A DNA stretch of 18,664 bases from Trebonia sp036501515 (GCA_036501515.1 DASYAD010000416.1:1-18664), one strand, 5' to 3'. Numbered from the stretch's first letter, positions 1 through 6,508 are shown. Notes: generated from the letters alone by a model not told the origin. Translations and numbers: made by a program.

Positions 1-2
1 AG

Positions 3-95
3 ATCGTCAGCCAGGACGAGGCCGTGGACTACCCCAACAACGTCATGATCTTCGCCTACGAGAACATGCGGCTGCTCTACGGACGCCGAGGCTGA
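3..95 (+). CDS. C-terminal end of an unidentified protein (5' end outside window)
   Basis: An open frame enters from the left edge and ends at TGA 93-95. It gives about 30 residues ending in YENMRLLYGRRG. The sequence DYPNNVMIFAYENMRLLYG vaguely resembles the last helix of amidohydrolase-type enzymes, which often end in a NxxRLYG motif, but this is too short to identify the family. It lies 26 bp upstream of the chimeric ORF at 122. That it is a real coding end is likely, because the frame is open and the codon use is GC3-rich. The function is unknown. Confidence 0.4.
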   Translation: MVSQDEAVDYPNNVMIFAYENMRLLYGRRG

Positions 96-121
96 CCGCG
101 GTTAGCCGCGCCGGTGGTCCG

Positions 122-559
122 ATGAGCGAAACCGTCACCAGTTTCTGCCGGATGTGCGGGGCCTGTTGCGGGGTGCGGGTGACCGTCGAAGACGGGATCG
201 CGCTCCGGCTGGCCGGCGACCGGGACCATCCGGTCTCCCGCGGCTACGCCTGCCCGAAGGGCCGGCGCATGATCGGGCTCGTCGACGACCCCGCCGTCAT
301 CGACGAGCCGCTGAGTCTCGTCGACCCCGCCAAGCGCACGGGCCGGTCGATGATCACCGCCAACGACACGCCGGCCCTGATTCTGCAGGCGCTGGCCGAT
401 CCGTGCTGTTACCCGGCCTTCGGGCAGCGCGCGGCGCTCACGTTCGCCCGGCACACCGGACCCTTCGGCATCCTCGACTCGGGGCACTTCCCGCAGTGGG
501 AGGCCGCCATCATGAACGACGCCATCACGATGTACTGCGGCGACCGGCTCGGCCGGTGA
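122..559 (+). pseudogene. Chimeric remnant: molybdopterin oxidoreductase 4Fe-4S head fused to alpha/beta-hydrolase-like tail
   Basis: This is a 145-residue open frame. Residues 1-48 match the N-terminal 4Fe-4S segment of molybdopterin oxidoreductases (formate dehydrogenase/nitrate reductase type): Cys9, Cys12, Cys16 and Cys44 in the CxxCxxxC...C order, followed by GYACPKGR. Such enzymes are normally about 700 residues or more, so the Mo-cofactor domains are absent. From about residue 50 the sequence changes character. Residues 84-130 read like the end of an alpha/beta hydrolase, with a strand ending ALADP (typical place of the acid residue) and SGHFPQWE (typical place of the catalytic His). 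Both halves are inferred from motifs; the iron-sulfur half is much surer. The simplest reading is a deletion that joined two neighbouring genes in frame. Whether the product is made is unknown; no strong ribosome-binding site precedes the ATG. Confidence 0.55.
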
Positions 560-601
560 ATCCCGCTCCCCGCGTAGAACCCGCGGAACGGCCGCAACAA
601 A

Positions 602-617
602 GTGAGCAAATACTCAT
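602..617. promoter_or_regulatory. Short palindrome upstream of the epimerase-like gene
   Basis: TGAG-CAAATA-CTCA is a 4-bp-arm inverted repeat within an unusually AT-rich patch, 35 bp before the ATG at 652. Its position and form fit an operator, but the arms are short and it could be chance. Confidence 0.25.
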
Positions 618-651
618 CCATGGTGCGACTGCGGGCATGTAGAAAGGGAGC

Positions 652-1764
652 ATGGGAAGCAAGAGCGCGCTCATCGTCGGGGGCACCGGGCCAACCGGCC
701 CGGCCATCGTCAACGGGCTGCTGCGGCGCGGCTACGACGTGACGATCATGCATCGCGGCACGCACGAGGTCGAGTTCGACGCCGCCGTCGAGCACATCCA
801 CCAGGATCCGAACTTCGCCGACGCGCTGGACGCGGCACTGGGCAGCAGGACGTGGTGGGATCTGGTCGTCTTCTCCTACGGACGGCTCGCCCACGGTGTG
901 GCGGCCGCCGCGGGACGGACCGGCCGGCTCATCGCCATCGGCGGCCTCAACCCCGCGCCCAAGGCCGATCCCCGGGTCGGCCTGCTCGGCCAGCCCGCCA
1001 CGCTGCGCGAGGACCAGCTCGTCGGGGCAGCCGAGCCGTACGCGCCCAAGCTGGCCGCGCGGATGACGCAGGCGCGCGACGCGCTTTTCGCCGCCCACAC
1101 CGCCGGCCACTACGACGCGACGTACCTGAGCTACCCGTCGAACGTGTACGGGCCGCGCGCGCCCGGCCCGCGTGAATGGTGCATCGTGCGGCGCATCCTG
1201 GACGGGCGCCGTACGGTCATCGTGCCCGACGGCGGGGTGGCCGTGATCCCCCGCGGCTACGGGGAGAACCTCGGGCACGGCGTGCTGCTCGCCGTCGACC
1301 ATCAGGGGGCGTCGGCGGGCCGTCACTTCGCGCTCGCGGACCTGCGCCAGTTCACCATGCGCCAGATCGTCGACGCGATCGCCGAGCACATGAACCACGA
1401 CTGGGAGGTCGTGGAGATGCCGCACGAGTTCGCGCTGCCAGCCCGCGCGTTCAACTTCAGCCGCAGCACGACGATCCCGCATACCGGGGCGGCCGAAGCG
1501 GCGCTCGGCTTTCGCGATGCCGTGCCCGCCGACGCGGCGCTGCGGACGACCGTCGACTGGCTGCTGGCGAACCGGCCAGCACCCGGCGGGGCGGTTGAAC
1601 AGCGGATCGGAGCGGTCTTCGACTACGAAAGGGAGGACCAGCTCACCGAGGCGTGGCAGCGCGCGGCCGCCGGGCTGCGCGACTCGTTCGCGAAGATCGG
1701 CTTTCCCGACGCACCGCTGCCGCACGTCTACGACCACCCGAAGGCACCCGGGGCGCAGCCCTGA
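652..1764 (+). CDS. NAD(P)-binding epimerase/dehydratase-like protein (extended SDR fold)
   Basis: This 370-residue protein begins with a Rossmann nucleotide-binding loop, GGTGPTGPAI at about residues 10-19, followed by a basic residue after the second strand (MHRG), which suggests NADP preference. The middle contains LSYPSNVYGPRAPG, the epimerase-type YGP loop after the substrate strand. The usual YxxxK catalytic pair is not clear; YAPKLAARMTQARDAL is the nearest candidate. It is therefore an atypical member, and it may act as a reductase, epimerase or hydratase on an unknown substrate. The ATG at 652 is preceded by GAAAGGGAGC, a good ribosome-binding site, and fits the fold start. The gene stands alone, downstream of a chimeric remnant, and ends just before a strong hairpin. 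Family placement is good; substrate cannot be stated. Confidence 0.8.
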   Translation: MGSKSALIVGGTGPTGPAIVNGLLRRGYDVTIMHRGTHEVEFDAAVEHIHQDPNFADALDAALGSRTWWDLVVFSYGRLAHGVAAAAGRTGRLIAIGGLNPAPKADPRVGLLGQPATLREDQLVGAAEPYAPKLAARMTQARDALFAAHTAGHYDATYLSYPSNVYGPRAPGPREWCIVRRILDGRRTVIVPDGGVAVIPRGYGENLGHGVLLAVDHQGASAGRHFALADLRQFTMRQIVDAIAEHMNHDWEVVEMPHEFALPARAFNFSRSTTIPHTGAAEAALGFRDAVPADAALRTTVDWLLANRPAPGGAVEQRIGAVFDYEREDQLTEAWQRAAAGLRDSFAKIGFPDAPLPHVYDHPKAPGAQP

Positions 1765-1800
1765 AGGACTCAGTCCTAACGCGTTATCCCGGCGCGCAAA

Positions 1801-1853
1801 CCGTCGCCGGCGCCCCTTCCTCAGGTGACTGAGACGGGGAGCGCCGGCGACGG
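1801..1853. terminator. Long hairpin, likely bidirectional terminator
   Basis: The arms CCGTCGCCGGCGC (1801-1813) and GCGCCGGCGACGG (1841-1853) pair perfectly over 13 bp. A nearly continuous inner stem follows: CCC 1814-1816 with GGG in 1836-1839, and CTCAG 1820-1824 with CTGAG 1829-1833 around a GTGA loop. It lies 36 bp after the stop of the epimerase-like gene and 22 bp beyond the stop of the minus-strand remnant, so it sits between convergent ends. There is no U-tract on either side, which is common for actinobacterial terminators. Confidence 0.7.
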
Positions 1854-1875
1854 GTACTTACCAGGAGCCTTCGGG

Positions 1876-2007
1876 TCAGCGGCCGGACAGGCAGCTGTAC
1901 TTGCCGCCGTCGGCCACCTGCGGCGTGCCGCCGTGCACGTCGGCGGTGAACCAGCAGTCGACCTTGTGCGCCTGCCCGGCGGTGAACGTGATGGGCGGCG
2001 ACCACCC
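1876..2007 (-). pseudogene. C-terminal remnant of an unidentified (possibly secreted) protein
   Basis: The minus strand ends with TGA at 1878-1876 after a protein-like tail: PITFTAGQAHKVDCWF, then a stretch containing TPQVADGGKYSCLSGR. Its polar, Gly/Thr-rich make-up with two Cys about 30 residues apart looks like the disulfide-bonded end of an exported protein, though I cannot name the family. Upstream (higher coordinates) the sequence switches at about 2005 to the plus-strand TetR remnant, so the 5' part is missing. The long hairpin 22 bp beyond the stop supports this having been a real gene end. The open frame continues to 2373 only as a shadow of the TetR remnant. Confidence 0.4.
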
Positions 2008-2377
2008 GCCGAGTCGATCTGGCATGCGGCGCTGAAGATGTTCGCCGAGCACGGCTACGACAACGTGACGGTCGAGGCGATCGCCGACTACTGCGCGGTC
2101 TCGCCACGGACGATCTTCCGTTACTTCGGGACCAAGGAAGACGTGCTGTTCGCCGGGACCGAAGCGCGGCGCCTGCTGCTGCACGCGATCGAGGCGTCGC
2201 CGCCCGCGCTCAGCCCGTTCCGCGTCCTGGAGCGCGCCTGCCGGACGGTGGCTGAGGACTACGAGCCGGACCTGGAACTGATGCGGACCCGGGCGCGGAT
2301 CGTCGAAGCCTCCCCGCAGCTGCAGCCGCGCAACGCCGGCCTGCCCCAGCAGTGGGACCGCGATGTGCTGCACTGGC
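2008..2377 (+). pseudogene. TetR-family regulator remnant (no start, C-terminal part lost)
   Basis: The plus strand encodes a clear TetR DNA-binding domain: helix 1 SIWHAALKMFAEHGYDN, then the helix-turn-helix with EAIADYCAVSPRTIFRYF and the usual TKEDVLF that follows it. About 80 more residues resemble a TetR ligand domain start, including TVAEDYEPDLELMRTRARIV. Upstream of 2008 there is no start codon or N-terminal arm in frame; the frame runs back into the antisense of another remnant. After about 2377 the similarity stops and the frame runs antisense through the VOC gene. A short C-terminal-like piece in another frame (RLGYLLVTLPAAAA, ending at about 2449) may be a frame-shifted tail. A full member would be about 190-210 residues. 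This is probably a non-functional relic of a local regulator. Confidence 0.65.
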
Positions 2378-2445
2378 CGGCCAGCCGCCCGCCGCAGTGT
2401 CCCGCGGCTGGGATATCTCCTGGTAACCCTGCCCGCGGCGGCGGC

Positions 2446-3453
2446 CTAACGGGACGGGTCGGCCGGGTGCCAGGCCGGGCCGGAGAACTCTTCGGCCCGG
2501 TAGCGCCCGTGCGGATAGGTCACCAGCTCAAAGTAGAAGCCGAAGGGCGTCAGGCAGTGCACCGTATAGGCGTCGTCGCCGGCCTCGTACTTGTAGGCGG
2601 GCTTCTTGCCGCCGAGCACCCGCAGGTCACAATCGCCGAGCCGAACGAGCGCGGCGTCAACGTCGTCGACATAGAACGCGAGGTGCCAGCCGCCGATGTC
2701 GAGCATCCCCGGCCACAACCGGTCTTGTCCGGGATAATCGGGGCACTCGACGACCTCCAGGTTGAGGTACCGGGTGCGGAACAGGCGGACTCGCGACGGC
2801 GTGGCCCTGGCGTCGACGTTGGCGTAGGCGCCGAACGCGCTGTCGCGCCGGCCGAGCACCGGTTCCAGGTCGTAGAACCGCCCGGCCCCGAGGACTTCGG
2901 TGAACAGGCGGGTCGCCTCGTCCAGGTCGGGCACGGTCATGCTGACGTGCTCGAAACCGCGGAACGCAGGCACGCCGCCGAGCGGCGCGTACCCGGACGG
3001 GCCGGTTTCCGGGATTGCCGGGTTCCACAGCCGGCTGCCGAAGCTGGCCTGATAGGCCCGCCCGCTGGGAAAGGAGAGCAGCTCGAAGCGAAATCCCCAG
3101 CTGGTCATGAAGTGGCAGGCGTACGACCCGTCGCCCGCCTCAGGCCCGCCGGTCGCGCGCTTGCCGTCGCCGAGCACGAAGACGTCCCTGGCGCTGGCGT
3201 ACTCGATCGCCGCGTCGATGTCGTCGACGTAGCCGGCCAGGTGCCAGCCGCCGATGTCCAGGAAGTCCGGCCACAGCTGGCGCTGGCCCGGGTACGAGGC
3301 CTCGAACAATTCGATGTTGAGAAACGGGCTGCGCATGACCCGGACGTTGTGCACCACCGCGCGCACGTCCGCGTTCGCGTACACCCGCATGAACGACGTC
3401 TTCGAGCGCTGCTGCGAGCCGCCGATGCCGCGCAGCGACGGCAGAGCGGCCAT
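2446..3453 (-). CDS. Two-module VOC (glyoxalase/dioxygenase-fold) protein, first module incomplete
   Basis: This 335-residue protein contains two copies of a vicinal-oxygen-chelate half. Both carry nearly the same core, LWPxxLDIGGWHLAxYVDDxDAA, and each ends in a strand with FELL or FELV followed by a Pro loop. The second copy is complete from FEHVSMTVPDLDEA onwards, with the His, His and Glu expected for metal binding. The first copy lacks the opening beta-alpha-beta unit and so lacks its first His. VOC proteins include extradiol dioxygenases, glyoxalases and epimerases; the reaction here is unknown. I chose ATG 3453 because GGGAGG lies 5 bases upstream; a TTG at 3483 extends the frame without a ribosome-binding site. 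The gene diverges from the UGSC operon across a palindrome at 3487-3504, suggesting joint control. Confidence 0.75.
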   Translation of the reverse strand: MAALPSLRGIGGSQQRSKTSFMRVYANADVRAVVHNVRVMRSPFLNIELFEASYPGQRQLWPDFLDIGGWHLAGYVDDIDAAIEYASARDVFVLGDGKRATGGPEAGDGSYACHFMTSWGFRFELLSFPSGRAYQASFGSRLWNPAIPETGPSGYAPLGGVPAFRGFEHVSMTVPDLDEATRLFTEVLGAGRFYDLEPVLGRRDSAFGAYANVDARATPSRVRLFRTRYLNLEVVECPDYPGQDRLWPGMLDIGGWHLAFYVDDVDAALVRLGDCDLRVLGGKKPAYKYEAGDDAYTVHCLTPFGFYFELVTYPHGRYRAEEFSGPAWHPADPSR

Positions 3454-3486
3454 CATCGCCTCCCAGATTAGGCCTGGACTCAATTG

Positions 3487-3504
3487 TAAGTAAGCGTATA
3501 CTTA
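3487..3504. promoter_or_regulatory. 18-bp palindromic operator candidate in a divergent promoter
   Basis: TAAGTA-AGCGTA-TACTTA has perfect 6-bp arms, in a patch of about 45 bp that is far more AT-rich than its surroundings. It lies 33 bp before the VOC start on the minus strand and 29 bp before the UGSC-family start on the plus strand, the classic place for a TetR-type operator that controls both directions. The nearby TetR remnant (2008-2377) could once have been its reader. Confidence 0.6.
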
Positions 3505-3533
3505 TTCATAGGTTACGGCGATAGGAGCACGAC

Positions 3534-4073
3534 GTGGCGCTGCTGACTCTGGACCCGCGAAGTCCGGCTGCACCTGTTCGGGCTGGCGGCATGCTGGCCC
3601 CCCGGCTGGCCTCGCTCAGCGGCCAGACGCTTGGCATCATCTGCAACGGGCTCGGCCATTCGGCGACAATGTTCGACCATCTCGGCGCGCTGCTCGAGGA
3701 GCGTCACGGCCTGGCCGGCTTCCTGAAGGTCGTCAAGGGCAGCGTGGCCGTGCCGCCCTACCCGGAGCAGTGGCTGGAGATCACCGACCGGGCCACCGTG
3801 GCGGTCACCGGCTTCGGCGGCTGCGGCAGCTGCTCGACCCGCAGCATGCGCGACGCGCTCGACCTCGAGGCCGCGGGAATCCCCGCGGTCTGCCTCGTCC
3901 ATGACGCGCTGGTCCCTGCCGTCCGCGCGATCGCGAAGTTCAACGGGGCTCCTGACTACCCGATCGTGACCGTGGGCTACCCGTTCGACCCGACCGGCCA
4001 CTGGAGCAAGGAAGAGTGCGTCGAGCTGGCCGAGCAGGTCGCTGACGCCACGGCGCAGCGACTGGCGGGCTAG
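3534..4073 (+). CDS. UGSC-family protein, cysteine form (CGSC)
   Basis: This 179-residue protein belongs to the UGSC family, first recognised through homologs with selenocysteine in a U-G-S-C motif. Here the motif is C97-G-S-C100 within TGFGGCGSCSTRSMRDAL, so Cys replaces Sec. Strands before it (QTLGIICNGL and ATVAVTGF) and after it (GIPAVCLVHD) fit an alpha/beta domain that presents the CxxC-like pair at the start of a helix, which suggests thiol redox chemistry. The substrate is not known to me. GTG 3534 has AGGAG 6 bases upstream. The stop is 4 bases before the next ATG, so the gene is the first of a tight operon with the 326-aa partner and a small CxxC protein. It diverges from the VOC gene. 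Recognition rests on the motif and its surroundings. Confidence 0.75.
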   Translation: MALLTLDPRSPAAPVRAGGMLAPRLASLSGQTLGIICNGLGHSATMFDHLGALLEERHGLAGFLKVVKGSVAVPPYPEQWLEITDRATVAVTGFGGCGSCSTRSMRDALDLEAAGIPAVCLVHDALVPAVRAIAKFNGAPDYPIVTVGYPFDPTGHWSKEECVELAEQVADATAQRLAG

Positions 4074-4077
4074 CGGC

Positions 4078-5058
4078 ATGACCCTCGCCCACCAGTTCAC
4101 CTATGACAGCGATGCCGACGCCGTCGAGGACTACTTCGACCAGGGGCTCACCGACGGCCTGCCGGTCATCCCGCCGACCGTGGAGCGGGTCGAGGAGATG
4201 CTCAGGCGGGCCGGCCTGCAACCCGACACGCTGCTCGGCGAGGTGCCGACCCGCATGGTGCGCGTCACGGCGGACAAGGTCGCCGCCAACGCGGTCATGG
4301 CCGGGTGCCTGCCCGAGTACTTCCCCGCGGTGGTCGCCGCCGTGCGGGCGCACCTGCAGGCCAAGGGCAACGCGCACAGCACGACCGCCACCCTGGCCGG
4401 CGCCGCGCACGCCGTTATCGTCAACGGCCCGGTCCGCGGCGAGATCGACGTGTGCAGCGGGCAGGCCTGCTTCGGGCCCGGCTTCCGGGCCAACGCGACG
4501 ATCGGGCGGGCCCTGCGGCTGGTCATCCGCAACGTGTGCCGCACCGTCCCCGGTGAGCTCGACCGGGCTACGTTCAGCTCGCCGCTGCGCTACTCGTTCT
4601 GCTTCGGCGAGAACGAGGAAGCCAGCGACTGGGAGCCGCTGCACGTGCAGCGGGGCTTCCAGCGGTCCGACAGCGTGGTGACCGTGCACTCGGTCAACGA
4701 CTTCGTCCAGGTGATGGAGTTCGCACACGAGCCCGAGGTCATCGTGACCACGATCGCCGAACGGGCGCGCCAGCGCGGGCTCAACCGGGATGACTGGTGC
4801 GGCGACGACCGCGGTGTCGTGGTCGTCATCGGCTTCGAGCAGCAGCAGCGGCTGATCGCCGCGGGCTGGGACAAGCGGCAGGTACAGCAGTTCCTCTGGC
4901 CCTTGTGCACCGCGCCTGACACCGGGCGCTACGACCGCCGGCTGGACCTGGCCGGACCGGAGAACATCCTGCTGGTCGCCGCCGGCGGCCCGGGCATCGC
5001 GGTTTCCTGGCTGCTGATGCCGCACCTGTCGAACCCGATCTCGCAGCGAATTGAGTAA
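4078..5058 (+). CDS. Conserved protein of unknown function, partner of the UGSC-family protein
   Basis: This 326-residue soluble protein has no signal peptide and no membrane segment. I do not recognise a named domain. Conserved-looking features are DGLPVIPPT at residues 26-34, AANAVMAGC with Cys77, VNGPVRGEIDVCSGQACFGPGF with Cys126 and Cys131, a second half with SFCFGENEEASDW (Cys175, an acidic cluster that might bind metal), and a glycine-rich end VAAGGPGIAVSW, which looks like a phosphate- or cofactor-binding turn. The start ATG is 4 bases after the UGSC stop, so the two are almost certainly co-translated and probably work together. Several Cys residues and the neighbouring CxxC proteins suggest redox or metal chemistry, which is inference. 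The family's usual length is not known to me. Confidence 0.7.
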   Translation: MTLAHQFTYDSDADAVEDYFDQGLTDGLPVIPPTVERVEEMLRRAGLQPDTLLGEVPTRMVRVTADKVAANAVMAGCLPEYFPAVVAAVRAHLQAKGNAHSTTATLAGAAHAVIVNGPVRGEIDVCSGQACFGPGFRANATIGRALRLVIRNVCRTVPGELDRATFSSPLRYSFCFGENEEASDWEPLHVQRGFQRSDSVVTVHSVNDFVQVMEFAHEPEVIVTTIAERARQRGLNRDDWCGDDRGVVVVIGFEQQQRLIAAGWDKRQVQQFLWPLCTAPDTGRYDRRLDLAGPENILLVAAGGPGIAVSWLLMPHLSNPISQRIE

Positions 5059-5086
5059 CCGGGATCCGGCCGCGAAGGGAGCGGGC

Positions 5087-5338
5087 ATGGCTGCCAGCAC
5101 GACGCGCGGCGACCGGCAGGCGGTCGCCGCTGCCCTGGCCGCCATCCAGGGAAGCCTGGCGGTCGACGGCTACCGGCTCGACATCGAGGCAGCGACCGGC
5201 ACCGGGCTGTGCGTGCGCATCGTCGCGCTCCCTGGCGCCTGCGAGGAGTGCCTGGCGCCGGCGGAGGTGCTGAAGATGATCATCAGCGCGGGGCTGGACG
5301 GCGCGTACGTCCCGGAAGAGATCGACCTGCTGTCGTAG
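5087..5338 (+). CDS. Small NifU-like CxxC protein
   Basis: This 83-residue protein has a layout like the C-terminal domain of NifU/NfuA scaffold proteins: a helix (AVAAALAAIQGSLAVDGY), two strands (RLDIEAATGTGLCVRIV), then a CxxC motif at the start of a helix, GACEECLAPAEVLKMIISAGL. NifU domains use the CxxC to carry a transient Fe-S cluster. Here the motif is CEEC, while the common form is CxxC with small residues, so it may be a distinct family. ATG 5087 is chosen because GGGAGCGGGC precedes it; a TTG at 5051 overlaps the preceding gene and lacks a ribosome-binding site. It is the third gene of the UGSC operon, 28 bases after the partner. Its stop codon lies inside the first copy of a 17-bp tandem repeat. 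Confidence 0.6.
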   Translation: MAASTTRGDRQAVAAALAAIQGSLAVDGYRLDIEAATGTGLCVRIVALPGACEECLAPAEVLKMIISAGLDGAYVPEEIDLLS

Positions 5339-5363
5339 TCAAAGGACTGTCGTAGTCAAAGGA
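5330..5363 (+). repeat. Perfect 17-bp tandem duplication with the ribosome-binding site
   Basis: CTGTCGTAGTCAAAGGA occurs twice without a spacer (5330-5346 and 5347-5363). The first copy holds the stop codon of the NifU-like gene, and each copy ends with AAAGGA, the ribosome-binding site of the collapsed SDR at 5373. The identity of the copies indicates a recent slippage event. Confidence 0.9.
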
Positions 5364-5372
5364 GATGCGGGC

Positions 5373-5498
5373 ATGGCGCGTTTGTCGGGCAAGGTAGCGG
5401 TCGTCACCGGGGCCGGCACCGGCCAGGGCAAGTCCACTGCGCTGCGGCTGGCGCGGGACGGCGCCACCGTCGTCGGCGGCGGCTGGACGGCCGGCTAG
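5373..5498 (+). pseudogene. Short-chain dehydrogenase collapsed by internal deletion (N-terminus joined to C-terminus)
   Basis: A 41-residue frame with its own ribosome-binding site (AAAGGAGAT) starts MARLSGKVAVVTGAGTGQG, a textbook SDR opening with the TGxxxGxG cofactor loop, and continues through the first helix to GATVVGG. It then ends GGWTAG-stop. That is a typical SDR C-terminus (xDGGWTAG), which lies over 200 residues later in an intact enzyme. The catalytic Ser, Tyr and Lys are all missing. Both ends survive and the join lies in a GGCGGCGG run, so a deletion between short GGC repeats is the simplest cause. The remnant sits between the UGSC operon and the luciferase-like gene and was probably co-transcribed. 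It cannot be catalytic. Confidence 0.8.
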
Positions 5499-5534
5499 CG
5501 CCGCCGAGACCACGCGCCGACGGAAGGAGACGCC

Positions 5535-6455
5535 GTGACGACAGCAGGGCCAACCGTCGGGCTGATGCTCGCGACCGTGGCCGACGCCCGCACCGGGCTG
5601 GTCGCACCCGACCGCGTGCTGACGGCCGCCCGGCGCGCTGAGGCGGCCGGATTCGACGGCGTCTACCTCGGCGATCACCTGCTCCACCCGCACCCGATCC
5701 TGGAATCGGTCGTCACCCTGTCGGCTGTCGCCGCCGTCACCCAGCGGATCTCACTCGGACCGTGCGTGCTGCTGTTCGGGCTGCGCCACCCGGTCGTCCT
5801 GGCCAAGCAACTCGGCACGCTCGCTGCCTTCGCCCCCGGACGACTGCGGGTCGGCGTCGGGGTGGGCGGCGAGTACCCGGCGGAGTTCGAGGCGGCCGGC
5901 GTGCCCGTGGCCGAGCGCGGCCAGCGCATGGAAAGCGTGCTGCGCGGCGTCCGGTCGCTGCTGGCCGGCGGCGTCGAGGGCGGCGACCTGACCTTCGCCC
6001 CGGTCGCACCCGACGTGCCGTTCCTGCTGGCCGGCTGGAAGGAGGTCTCCCTGCGCCGGGCGGCCGCCTACGGCGACGGCTGGATCGGCTACCTGCTCAA
6101 GCCAGAGTCCTTCGTCCGGCGCCGGGACTTCCTGCTCAACTGCCGGGCCGGGCTGGGGCGGGCTGACGAGCCGTTCCCGACCGGGATGCTCATCGGCGTG
6201 CACGTCACCGGTGCCGCCGACGCGGCCGCGGAGGCCGCGGCCGCCTGGAGCGAGCTCACCCGGGCGTCGGCCGCGCTGCCCGGGCACCTGTTCGCGGCCG
6301 GCAACCCGGATCAGGTCGCGCAGCAGCTGCACCAGTACTGGACCGCGGGCTGCACCGAGTTCATGCTCGGCCCCGCCGACCAGGGAGCCGGCTACCTGGA
6401 CCAGGTCGAACTGCTGGCGACCGAGGTCCTCCCCCGGCTCAGGCAGTTTTCCTGA
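5535..6455 (+). CDS. Luciferase-like monooxygenase family (LLM-class, likely F420-dependent) oxidoreductase
   Basis: This 306-residue protein has the features of the bacterial luciferase-like TIM barrel. They are a first strand VGLMLATVAD, helix AARRAEAAGFDGVYLGDHL (the AExxGFDxxxxxDH motif), LGPCVLLFGLRHPVVLAKQLGTLAAFAPGR (the segment that lines the cofactor pocket), and GVGVGGEYPAEFEAAGVP. The barrel end has ERGQRMESVLRGVRSLL and FLLAGWKEVSLRRAAAYGDGW. In actinobacteria this subgroup mostly uses reduced F420, not FMN; that is family knowledge and cannot be proven here. The substrate is unknown. GTG 5535 follows GAAGGAGA with good spacing. It lies 36 bp after the collapsed SDR, in the same direction as the UGSC operon. 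Length is usual for the family. Confidence 0.85.
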   Translation: MTTAGPTVGLMLATVADARTGLVAPDRVLTAARRAEAAGFDGVYLGDHLLHPHPILESVVTLSAVAAVTQRISLGPCVLLFGLRHPVVLAKQLGTLAAFAPGRLRVGVGVGGEYPAEFEAAGVPVAERGQRMESVLRGVRSLLAGGVEGGDLTFAPVAPDVPFLLAGWKEVSLRRAAAYGDGWIGYLLKPESFVRRRDFLLNCRAGLGRADEPFPTGMLIGVHVTGAADAAAEAAAAWSELTRASAALPGHLFAAGNPDQVAQQLHQYWTAGCTEFMLGPADQGAGYLDQVELLATEVLPRLRQFS

Positions 6456-6493
6456 TGCGACCCGGGTCGACGCGCCGGGACCTGAGGTAGGCG

Positions 6494-6508
6494 TGTGTAC
6501 ATTCACTG
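6494..6508. promoter_or_regulatory. Motif shared with the TetR promoter region at 16765
   Basis: TGTGTACATTCACTG lies 36 bp before the SnoaL-like start at 6545. A 12-of-15 match, TGTGCACACTTACTG, is found at 16765-16779 before the TetR/SnoaL pair. The three differences are all transitions. A shared regulator is possible; the regulator at 16825 is the obvious candidate. Confidence 0.4.

Noticed and set aside
409..1737. A 442-residue minus-strand frame
   Set aside because: It is antisense to the epimerase-like gene, rich in Arg/Gly/Val, with no recognisable motif.
1825..3471. A 548-residue plus-strand open frame
   Set aside because: Only 2008-2377 has TetR character; the rest is antisense to the VOC gene and a minus-strand tail. 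High GC keeps the frame open.
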